This document shows, piece by piece, positions 55,190-64,000 of a stretch of DNA of 64,000 nucleotides. The translations under genes were made by a program, and so were the position numbers. The stretch is from Zygnema cylindricum. Its lineage: Eukaryota > Streptophyta > Zygnematophyceae > Zygnematales > Zygnemataceae. Numbering within the stretch: position 1 is the first letter of the stretch; each line of letters starts with the position of its first letter. The stretch covers positions 231,822 to 295,821 of the forward strand of contig JBBHKE010000962.1 in assembly GCA_037447655.1 (NCBI GenBank), written 5' to 3'. Below the pieces are notes generated by a model. That model ran no database searches, was not told where the DNA came from, and was given only the letters and a program-made list of their open reading frames with translations.

Positions 55190-55687
55190 CACCGCTAATC
55201 GTAATTAAAGTAAAGAAAAAATTAGAGTAAAAAAAGAGAAAATAAATTAGAGTTATGAACTCTAATTTGTGTGATATAACTTTTTCAAAAAGGAATTTAC
55301 TCTAATTTATTTAATTATTCTAATTTGACGTCTGAATATCTCTACTGTAAATTAGGTATCGGTACAAAATCTGACAAAACGTACAGTTTATCGTCACTAT
55401 GACATTCGCACTACGCATTTTGTTAAAACGCAGTTACATGATAACGACCTCTATTAAATCATTATTTGTATTTTTTTACTTAACCCTGTGCAATTTTGCA
55501 CGGTCAAACACCGACCATACACCAGACTATTTAAAACGACAGTTTATTAGAGTTATTAACGCTCATTCAAAAAATACCTTAAATAACGTAAATAAAATTT
55601 TAGTATAATGTACTCTATTTATGGTGACAGAGTCAAAATTTGGGGTGACGAAATTAACATATATAACTCTAATTACGATTCGCAGTG
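55190..55687. mobile_element. TA-flanked MITE, complete long form (498 bp)
   Basis: Ends CACCGCTAATCGTAATTAAAG ... CTCTAATTACGATTCGCAGTG, TA at 55188-55189 and 55688-55689. Interior matches 51428-51837. Confidence 0.8.
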
Positions 55688-55769
55688 TACTCTATATATA
55701 GCGAGATAGTCAAAATTTGGGGTGACGGAATTAGCGTACATAACTCTAATAACGATTTGCGGTGTACTT

Positions 55770-57640
55770 CATGTTTGTCGTCATGTTAACGCATTTTGGA
55801 GTTTTACTTTTTTTCGACCCCCGGACCGGGAGAATCTAGCCCGTCAAAAAACTTCATCATAAATCGCCTCGCGACTGGATTTGAAGGAAAGTATCACCCA
55901 AAAAATGAATGAAAAACGGTCCACATGCGCCACACGAGTGGGAAAATTTTAGGACGAGAGATAGCACTCGCTATTTTTCTCCTTGTTCGTCACGTGTAGG
56001 TATGGAAAAGACGCGCATGTACGGAAAAAAATCTACAGGGGTCTCGGACCTCCACTTTCATTCATGGGTCCTTTGCATAATTTTTTGCCGCCGTCGCCTC
56101 GCCCCTCTCCCTTTTACACTATCGCTTTTATCTCACACAATTTAGAATGATGAACAACAATACTGGTATGATATGAAAGATATTTGAAAAAAAATCGTTT
56201 TACTACCTTTATGTATATTTTTATGTCAAGTCAAAGAGAAAAGTCGAAAAAACGAAATCGCATAGCCATGGCGAAAAGTTGTGACGTCGACGTTGTCACA
56301 AGTGAGCATGGCGTCACAATGTCACAAAACCCTAAACATCTACATTGTCACAAAATTACAAAAATCTAGACGTCTACAACTGCCGCTATTTTTGTTGGCA
56401 TCACCGATTGTCAAAAGTTTGAAAGTCGTCTTCATCCGTCACAAAGTTGTACCTATGTCTACTACCATCACATGTCAAAGTTCCGATTTCATTTTCGCAC
56501 ATTGGGGCGCTCTTCAAAGTAGGCTGGAGAATCTTACTACAGTCTAAAATACCTTATCAAAGTATTGATTACATGGGGACTTACCCTAAGGGTTTTTTCC
56601 ATATATCTTCCAGAATGAAGGCAAAGCTCTTTCGTTCGGCCACTTGGCGTTTCCTTTCGGCCCCTCTGAAACAAAACATCGATATGCGGCTATTCGTCTT
56701 GAAAGCGAAGGACTGGGATGGAGTCACCTTCGCTTATCATTTACATTTCAAATTAATAAATAGATGTGAATGGAAACAATTTCTTATGCCTTATGGGTCA
56801 AAAACGTTATTTGTCGAATATCTGCTGGAGGTTCTTGACATTACTGTAGTGTTGTGTGTCGAAGAACGCTAGGTCAAAAATAAACTTCAAAAGCCCCCAC
56901 CCCCCGTGGCGCGCGTTCAGTTGGAGCTAAAATTTTCCGTACGATTCATCGTACAATTTTTAGTACTATTTAACGTAATGGATAGGCATGGACACCCACC
57001 ATCTAACAAAGAAAATCGCGATATAATAGGCTGGTCACGGAGCGATATATCGAGGCCTCTCACCGATCGATAATGGATAGACTAAATATCGAATATATTG
57101 CGATATGATTTTACCCGATACACTACTCGATATACAACACTACTATATGGGAATGAAAACTGACTTTAATAAAAGTATAATCAATGTGTATTATACTGTA
57201 CCATGGAAATTTTTGGAAGTAAAATGGTTTTTCCTCAAGTTTACAGAAGTTTTAATAGAAAAGAATAAATTTAAAAGTATGGAAATAACAAGCTCACAAT
57301 TCATTTTAGTTGGGAGCAAGCATATAGTGCAACTTTGAGACCTCCATAGGTCCTCAGAGTAGACAACTCCCACGAAGCCTCTAGGATAACCCTGACCCCT
57401 TTGTGTTTTGACAAGAATAACTTCCACCCTTGCAAACAAAAACTTTGACCGCCTTCATCAATATGAAGGCAAGACTCCCCTAAGTCGATTTCAAAAAGAA
57501 TCTCTGAATTTGCTCCCTTGAGCAGTAAGTTATGGAGGGTCAAAGTTGACCTTTTGTACAGAAGCTCTCTAGGAGAGAGGGTCCTATCTACCAATTTTTT
57601 CTAAGTCCTATCTCTCTCTAAAACTCTATCTACTGATGTA
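55770..57640. other. Unassigned region
   Basis: No recognisable gene. A 141-codon plus frame (56447-56872) has no family I know. 56970-57145 has TATCG-rich text and a CGATATACAACACTAC end like the hAT-like family, probably a decayed fragment. 57300-57595 has an open minus frame of unknown nature. Confidence 0.4.
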
Positions 57641-58403
57641 TGGCACCAATCATATTACACTGCCGTACACAAAAGTACAGCTGCCGGTGTACTTTTTGTA
57701 CGAATATTGTACGACATGGCCTAAATGTCGACACATGTCATATCCGGATTCGGTCACCTAATCCTCAGAGATGCCTCGATCCAATGAAGTTGTGCCACGT
57801 GTCATCCGATATGGCGATGATCAAAAACCGCCAAGATTCTTTTCCGCGATCTCGACATTCTTCTCGGCCGTCCGATTGAATGCAGATTTTAATCGTAGCC
57901 GTCATAAATACTTGCGCGGTTTTTGTTTCGTTTAAAAAAACAAATGCGTGGTACTCGTTTCTTATCAAAACCATAATCAATAATTTTATATAACTAAATA
58001 TATGTATCCCATAAACAGTCGCCTTTAAATGAGTTATCTTACGTGGCAACATTTAAATAACTAACAAACCCTATAGCATGTATCTCTAGTCCTACACTTA
58101 ATGGATAAGTTTACCAGCTACCGGCGGCTTTATCAGACGGCAAGTACCAAGATCAAATCTTGGGTTTGACATCTTCCCTTTTAGTAAAGAAACTACCAAT
58201 CCGAAAATCAACTAATCTATTTCCCGGAAACCTCTGGATAGCCTATGTAGCCATGGCTCTAGTTTCCTCTCCAACTTCCAGTGACTGCAACAAGTGTGGG
58301 AGTGTGGGAGTTGAAGAGAGGAGTTAGAGGCAGATTGCCTCGGCTTCTTTTCTACATTATATTTTAGACCTAGAAAATACTAAAAGATCCATCAATTTCT
58401 ACA
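57640..58403 (-). mobile_element. Copia element 1, 3' LTR (left limit uncertain)
   Basis: The LTR boundary at 58403 is fixed by the polypurine tract on the minus strand (GAAAATAAGGGGAG) followed by TGTAGAAATTGATGG. The other end was not found. An LTR relative is present at 6045-6165. No gene is recognised in this interval. Confidence 0.5.
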
Positions 58404-58521
58404 CTCCCCTTATTTTCTAGTCACTTTTTAATTTCAGACCACACTTCTCCTTGCAGAAAATCAGCTTAGGGGAAGGCACAGGTTTGGTCATAATATCTGC
58501 TACCATCTCGCTATCTGGTCG

Positions 58522-59332
58522 CTACTCTAAACTGATAATTTTGTTTTCTACTTTCTCTCTAACAAAGGTGAGTCTAATGTCGATGTGTTTGGCTATAAAA
58601 TGATGTTTAGGATTGGCAGAAATAGCGATTGCTGTCTGATTATCACAAAAAAAATTATGCACACCACTCTTAAGGTAACCAAGCTCACCAAGCAAAGACT
58701 TGACCCACATCAATTCTTTTACAGTAGAGCAAGAGGCCATATACTCAGCCTCCATGGTGGACTGAGCAATAACCTTTTGTTGTTTACTACTCCAAAAGCA
58801 AGCCCCATCACCCACATATAATACATATCCAGAAGTACATCTTCTCATCAGAGCATCACAATAACTGGCATCACTCCAAGTAGTGATGTCAATATTCTCC
58901 CCACCCAAATGCAACCATAGATCCCTAGTTCCTATCAAATATCTAAGGACTCTCTTAGCTGCCTCCGAATCCTTCTTAGTGGGAGCATTTAGACTTATAC
59001 TCAGCACTCCTACAGCTACAGCTAAATCCAAACGGGTACAATTGATAAAATAGATTAGGCTTCCCACTACTTGCCTGTAAGGAATAGTCAGCATGAACTT
59101 TTGTTCTTCATGACTTAATTCCTCGTCTAAGACTATGACTCCTTCATCCTCACTCCCCTCACATCCCTTTTTTAACTCTATCAGAGTTGTGCTACTATTA
59201 GCTTTATCCATTTGAAATTTTTCCAACATGTTCTCTATTGGTTCCTTTTGAGTCAATATTATTATCTTTCTTTTGTTGTTCTACGACCACTGGAGCAGGT
59301 GGAACGTCAACAGTAGTAGTAGAAGTAGACAT
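58522..59332 (-). pseudogene. Copia element 1: Gag start fused to RT end and RNase H
   Basis: The ATG at 59332 begins MSTSTTTVDVPPAPVVVEQQ, resembling a copia Gag start. Within about 60 bp the text passes, in another frame, into KIIILTQKEPIENMLEKFQM, the end of the copia RT domain. The 59256-58522 frame then carries the connection (RQVVGSLIYFINCTR) and RNase H (WSDASYCD, STMEAEYMASCS, FFCDNQTAIAIS, KHIDIRLTFVREK). Protease, integrase and most of RT are missing, so it is an internally deleted copy. Confidence 0.7.
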
Positions 59333-59339
59333 AATCTCA

Positions 59340-60243
59340 CTCACAGAAGCTTATCAAGAATCCTATTAAACAGTTGTTTTCTACAGCTCACCAGATCTGA
59401 CACAAAAAAACAAACTGCTTCAAACTATTCCACATCATAGAATATCAGAAAGACTCACAACTGTCAAAGTTTCAGCTAAATTGATCCAACATACACCAAG
59501 ATATGCAACTCATAAGTTTTCCGAAAACAATCTGTAGTTTACACTGTCTGAAAGCCTGGATACATAAAATGTTCTACGTCCGAAGTCTTAAACTCTTCAC
59601 TTAGTTGTCCTGCTACATAGTGCTGTACCGCCGATTCAAGTGTTCCTAAAAGATACGTCGAAAAGAACTAAATTGCCACTAAGGTCTCAGTGCTCCTAAT
59701 GAGGCTAAAACTAATCTATCATTGTACAATCAATATTACGGAGAATCCTATATAAGTGATTTGTTCAAATACTTGTCGCCTAACTTAGTGACATTTGTCT
59801 GGGTATGTCTATCCGGCCAAGTCACTTAATTATTCTCTTATGAATCTCTTCCGTTGACTTGATTTATATCAACCGTAGCAACGCAGTCTAATTCTTGATC
59901 ACAATCAAATATATGAAGCTTCGTAGCAGCTACGCTGTCTTATACCAAAAACAATCGCAGCTGCGTTTATCTTGTTGCGTACCAACTGGGTTGTCGTTTA
60001 CCAAAATATTAGCAGTTGCGTTTGTCCCGTTGCGTCGCAGGCTGTGTTGAACCGTATAGATCATATCAAAAATATCCGCAGCTGCGCTTGTCTCATCTGC
60101 GTCGCAGCTGCGTTGTTCCAATGCTGGTGTCGGTACCATTCAAAAACCTGCATTGTGCTTCAAGTGACGACGCGTGTCCCTATAGAACTATTTTTCCGAC
60201 GTTTTGTAAATTTGCTGAGACTTCAAGGTTTCCAAAAACAACA
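59340..60243 (-). repeat. Copia element 2, 3' LTR region
   Basis: The boundary at 60243 follows the polypurine tract (minus strand CTTTAGGGGAG) with LTR start TGTTGTTTTTGGAAACC. The other end is not fixed because copia 1 leader sequence follows. 59935-60120 has a ~65-bp tandem unit with GCAGCTGCG and GTTGCGT words. Confidence 0.55.
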
Positions 60244-60393
60244 CTCCCCTAAAGCTTTAGACTCAGTATATCAGCGCAGCTTCGATGTCGAACTAGCGCA
60301 GCATTGTAGCATAGCAACTTAGCAATTTGAACAAGTCACCTAGTCCCACTACATCCCTGTTATTGGACTAGCGCAACATGGCAATATAGCAGT

Positions 60394-61250
60394 TCAGCAA
60401 CTCAGCAATTCACTTAATCCCACTGCGTCCCTACAATACTTGAGCTTAGGAACGGGAAGAGGTTTATTAAGCATATCAGCAACCATTTTTGCATTTGGCA
60501 AATAACATAGTTTTATCGCTCTTGAGAACACTTTTTCCCTTACAAAGTGTAATCTTACATCCATGTGCTTGCTTTTGAAGTGGTGACTTGGGTTAGAAGC
60601 AATGGCAATGGCAGCCTGGTTATCACACCAGATCACCTGTGGACTAACCTGCATGTATCCCTATTCTTGCAACATGGATTTTACCCATAGGAGTTCTTTG
60701 AGGGTTGAGCTCACTGCCATATATTCTGACTCCATCGACGATTGTGCCGTGACCTTTTGGAGTTTGCTGCTCTAATAGCAAGTCCCGTTCCCAATTTGCA
60801 AAACGAATCTCGTGGTGGATTTTTGGCTTGGCATGTCGCCATAGCTTGCATCACTCCATGTTTGCAGCTTCACTTCTCCTCCGCCAAATTTGAGTTTGAG
60901 GTCTTTGGTTTCTGCCAAGTATCTTAAAACTCTTCTTGCTACATCACTGTCAGATTTCCTCGGATTCTCTAGACTTCTGCTCGGTACCCGAACTGCTGCA
61001 GCAATATCCGAACGGGTATAGTTCATGAAATATATTAAACTACCCACTACGTGTCAGTAAGGTATCAGTGTCATAGGATCATCCTCCCCTGACTCAAAAA
61101 TTTCACTGACAATAACACCTGGTTCTGTCTTTTCCACCTCTAACTTTTGCCGAAACTCCATTGGTGTTACACATCCTTTTGCCCCCTGCATTCTATATTC
61201 ATCTAACATGTTTCCAATAGCCTCCTTTTAAGTTAATTTTATTAATTTGT
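60394..61250 (-). pseudogene. Copia element 2 RT end and RNase H
   Basis: The KEAIGNMLDEYRM connection (61235 downward) leads to GSLIYFMNYTRSDIAAAV and RNase H text (WSDASYGD, SMESEYMAVSS, WCDNQAAIAIASNP, KHMDVRLHFVREK) ending at 60394. Stops lie near 61048, 60772 and 60660, so it is not translatable as one protein. About half of residues match the copia 1 RNase H, showing a different family. Confidence 0.82.
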
Positions 61251-61269
61251 TTTTTCTGTCCCTCTCTAC

Positions 61270-61911
61270 CTAGATACCCAAAATATATTTTGCCTCACCG
61301 AGGTCTTTCATCTCAAACCGTGAGTTTAAAGCATTTTTAATTTTGTTAATTTTAGTCATTGATTTGCTAACTAATAGTAAATCATATACATACACCGCTA
61401 TATACACTATTCCATCCTCACCCTTTAAAACATAGACAGAGTGATCAAAACTTATCCTTTTAAATCCTAGGCTAGTTAAGAATTCATCAAGATTTAGATT
61501 CCATTGCATAGGGGTCTGTTTTAGGCCGTACAAAGATTTTAGCAGTTTGCATACTAAGTGCTCTTTTCGTGGTTCTGCATACATTTCAAGCTTCTGCATG
61601 TAAATGGTCTCCTCTAGTTCTCCATGCAAAAAAACTGTCTTCACATCCATTTGATGTATTTCCATATCTTCTATAGTAGCTAGAGAGAGCAAAATCTTAA
61701 CTGTCGGAAATCTTACTACTGGAGAAAAAGTTTCTTCAAAATCAATTCGTTTCTTTTGATTATACCCCTTTGCCACAAATCTAGCCTTATATCGTTCAAT
61801 CGTATTATATGGGTTTAACTTCACCTTGAATACCCATTTGCTGCCGATCGCTTTTCGATCCGGAGGAAGATCCACAAGCTCCCATGTTTGAGCCTCCATG
61901 ATCGACTTCAC
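61270..61911 (-). pseudogene. Copia element 2 reverse transcriptase
   Basis: Copia RT: WELVDLPPDRKAIGSKWVFK, ARFVAKGYNQ, TFSPVVRFPTVK, MDVKTVFLHGELEETIYM, LLKSLYGLKQTPMQWN. The catalytic YVDD box reads YVYD (VYVYDLLLV), losing one metal-binding Asp. A stop follows LGI. Confidence 0.88.
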
Positions 61912-62195
61912 TTCATCGTTTGCCGTTTCGATCCAGTGTTTCCGCTCCGGTGATGAGTAGGCTTCTCGGATGGTCAGAGGCTCCCTGAGGCTGCCGAGTA
62001 GGCGAAGTGAGAACTTCCTTGCCGGCAGCTATTGGATCTTCTTCCCCCCGGAAATTCTGATGCTGAAATTGTCAGATCCCGTGCATTGCGCTTGTTGCGC
62101 TGGTTGCGATCCGTAGGCAGTGACTGCTGTTGGTCCGCTTCTAAACGAACTTGTTGTGGAACCCGATTATTTTCTGACTCCGGTGTTAACACTGG

Positions 62196-63107
62196 TTAAT
62201 TTTGCATCTTAGGGACAATATTATGGATTCTATCTAAAATGACATATTCTTGTATTTTTTGTTGTTTCAGCTGCTCTGTCATTTTAAATAAGTCTATCGA
62301 GTCTAGTTCATCTTTGACAACGATGTTCCTTGCTAAAATAATTTTTTGTCTCTCAAAAACAAAGACTCTATAACCTTTAGACTGATCATCGTATCCTAAC
62401 AAAATGCTCGGCAATCCCTTAGGTTCCATTTTCCATCTATCATTAGACGTATCCAAAATAAAGTATTTACTTGCAAAGACTTTGAAATGACTGACATCCA
62501 GTTTTTTACCCGTCCAGATCTCATAATGAGTGGTATCTAACGATCCTGAATGTATCATGTTTTTGATATAAACTGCACAATTTAATGCTTCAGGCCAGAA
62601 TTTTGGATCTGCATCCTTATCTGCAAGCATGAACCTAGAGCTTTCTGTGATAGTTCTATTTAATCTTTCTGAGACCCCATTCTGTTCCAGAGAGTATGAA
62701 ACAGTTAGTGTGTGACTTATGCCTTCCTTGAGTAAGAAGTTTTCAAACTCTTTTGACGTATATTCTCCGCCATTGTCCGATTTGAGCTCCAGAATTGGCA
62801 GACCGTGTAGTTTCTCCGCCCACGCTTTGTAGTGTTCAAAATGAGTGAAGACTTCATTTTTTTCTTTCATGAAGTAGAACTTAGTAAACCTCAAAAAATC
62901 ATCTGTAAACTTAACCATATATTTCATCCCCCGAAAAGATGGTACCTTTGCAGGGCCAAAATCATCAGAATGAATGAGTTGCAAAAGTTTAGTAGACCTA
63001 TGTTCAGACTCTAGAGGAAATGCTAATCTGTGTATTTTTCCTAGTGCACATCCGTCACACGTTTTAGGTGACTGGTTTGACAAAGTGACTCCTTCTTTTA
63101 CCAGCAT
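62196..63107 (-). CDS. Copia element 2 integrase
   Basis: 303 residues, intact frame. N-terminal zinc-finger remnant (CDGCALGKIHRLAF), core with Asp (LIHSDDFGP), Asp (LKSDNGGEY) and Glu (QNGVSERLNRTI), the D,D35E-type triad. The C-terminal copia integrase segment follows (KVFASKYFILDTSNDRWKME, GYDDQSKGYRVF). Would insert the element DNA; downstream linker frame 62192-61974 is Gln/Asn/Ser-rich. Confidence 0.88.
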   Translation of the reverse strand: MLVKEGVTLSNQSPKTCDGCALGKIHRLAFPLESEHRSTKLLQLIHSDDFGPAKVPSFRGMKYMVKFTDDFLRFTKFYFMKEKNEVFTHFEHYKAWAEKLHGLPILELKSDNGGEYTSKEFENFLLKEGISHTLTVSYSLEQNGVSERLNRTITESSRFMLADKDADPKFWPEALNCAVYIKNMIHSGSLDTTHYEIWTGKKLDVSHFKVFASKYFILDTSNDRWKMEPKGLPSILLGYDDQSKGYRVFVFERQKIILARNIVVKDELDSIDLFKMTEQLKQQKIQEYVILDRIHNIVPKMQN

Positions 63108-63129
63108 TGACCATCTTTTTCATACTATC

Positions 63130-64000
63130 ATAATTCACATGGCCTAACCTTTTATGCCACAGCTCATCTGAGAATAATGCACCGGAATATAAAACATCAT
63201 TTTCTTTATTATCGAGCATATTCATTCGACATATTTTGTTGGCATCTCTAGTTCACGTGACTGCAATTTTCCCATTTTTGCTAACAACCTGCGTGCTATG
63301 TTTCGGATTGACCTCAAACCCTTTACTTTCTTTAAAGAATTTGAGAACATTTTTTTCTTAAAATCTGGGACATAGAGAACAATATGAAGAGTTCTCTCAA
63401 CTGCCTTGCCCTCTAAATCAACTAGCAAGGAGACATCACTGACAGCCTGTGTTTGCACACTCATTCCACATGCATAGTAAATATTTTTCTGTGGTGTTGA
63501 TTTCAGATTTTTAAAAACTGCATTGTTCCAGCACATGTGTGCCGACGCTTCGTGTCCATTATCAATCCATTGTCTTTTGCGCCCTCCATTGCTGCCGCCA
63601 TTGCAAATAGATCATCATCCTCCTTGTCAGAGAGTGAAAGAGACTCGTCGTGATGAGATGAAGACGCCGAGAATAGTGCATTTCCTCGTTGTGATGTTCC
63701 CATGAAGCCTTGATGAAATTGGCTTTGTTGCCATCCACGCCTGTACAAACCCGTTTCATTAGCTTTCTTAAGCTTAGGACAGAATTTATATCCATGACCT
63801 TTTTCATTACAATAAAAACAAGCATTGAAAGATTGTCTATTTCCTCTTGGATTAAACTGTCTAAACTGAGTCTGATTATGATTAAACTGATTTTTTGGTG
63901 ATTAAACTGAGTTTTTTTGTCAAATTCTGTGCTAAATGCCTCTACTTGTTTTTCACCATCAAGAATTGTTGAATCTGCCTCCTCTTCCAATATCAAATTT
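63130..64000 (-). pseudogene. Copia element 2 Gag C-terminus and protease (runs off the window)
   Basis: A CCHC knuckle CFYCNEKGHGYKFC reads near 63815-63775. The aspartic protease region (HMCWNNAVF, VEGKAVERTLHIVLYVPDFK-like; 63536-63222) has the usual Asp-Ser-Gly replaced by DNG with extra residues. Several frames are used (63996-63562, 63748-63503, 63536-63222), so it is decayed. The 5' LTR lies beyond 64000. Confidence 0.72.

Larger units (their letters stand above)
54023..55764. mobile_element. Nested stack: outer TA-MITE split by two elements
   Basis: Outer left end CACCGAGAATCGTTAGTAGAG (54023) and right end CTCTAATAACGATTTGCGGTG (55764), TA at 54021-54022 and 55765-55766. It is interrupted by 54454-55182 and 55190-55687. 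After removal, the outer text reads TTTAGAATAATGTACTCTAT, as in the related copies at 51755-51770 and 55601-55617. Confidence 0.75.

Noticed and set aside
56447-56872. 141-codon plus frame
   Set aside because: No recognisable domain, splice context or similarity elsewhere in the window; left unassigned.

Overview
The window is eukaryotic nuclear DNA from a green plant lineage. Three spliced host loci match plant families: a RING+PHD zinc-finger protein, a PDRG1-like prefoldin-family protein and the N-terminal half of a GRV2/KAM2 (RME-8, DNAJC13) endosomal protein. All have GT-AG introns. The rest is mobile and low-complexity DNA: Ty3/gypsy and Ty1/copia elements, a non-LTR retroelement family, several terminal-inverted-repeat (TIR) families and many minisatellites. 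Long repeat-filled introns and the element mix suggest a streptophyte (charophyte alga or early-diverging land plant). The species is not determinable from sequence alone.

Layout. 1-5.1 kb: edge of a foldback element, then rearranged Harbinger-like copies (GGGTGCGTCTCC ends, TAA/TTA flanks) interrupted by a decayed non-LTR reverse transcriptase. 6.0-7.1 kb: a foldback palindrome. 7.9-8.8 kb: a hAT-like element with an 8-bp target duplication. 9.2-17.0 kb: a complete but disabled Ty3/gypsy element with 967-bp LTRs and 5-bp TSD. 17.8-22.2 kb: RING/PHD gene (+). 23.3-26.0 kb: PDRG1-like gene (+). 26.1-30.2 kb: a direct duplication whose second copy holds a 5'-truncated insertion of the same non-LTR family. 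31.6-50.4 kb: 16 exons of a GRV2-like gene (-). 51.3-55.8 kb: nested MITE stacks. 58.5-64 kb: two copia elements (-), one chimeric, one running off the window.

The most unusual structure is in the GRV2-like gene. The ends of many exons, with their splice sites, recur as degenerate copies or tandem arrays in the neighbouring introns (exons 5, 7, 10, 11, 12, 13, 16, possibly 14). One exon end is present eight extra times. The gene also lacks its whole 3' half in this window and carries one in-frame TAG beside a GGA tract, so it may be a truncated copy or span a giant intron.

The host genes are unrelated in function (chromatin/ubiquitin-type zinc-finger protein, co-chaperone subunit, endosomal trafficking factor). 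No operon-like logic is expected.
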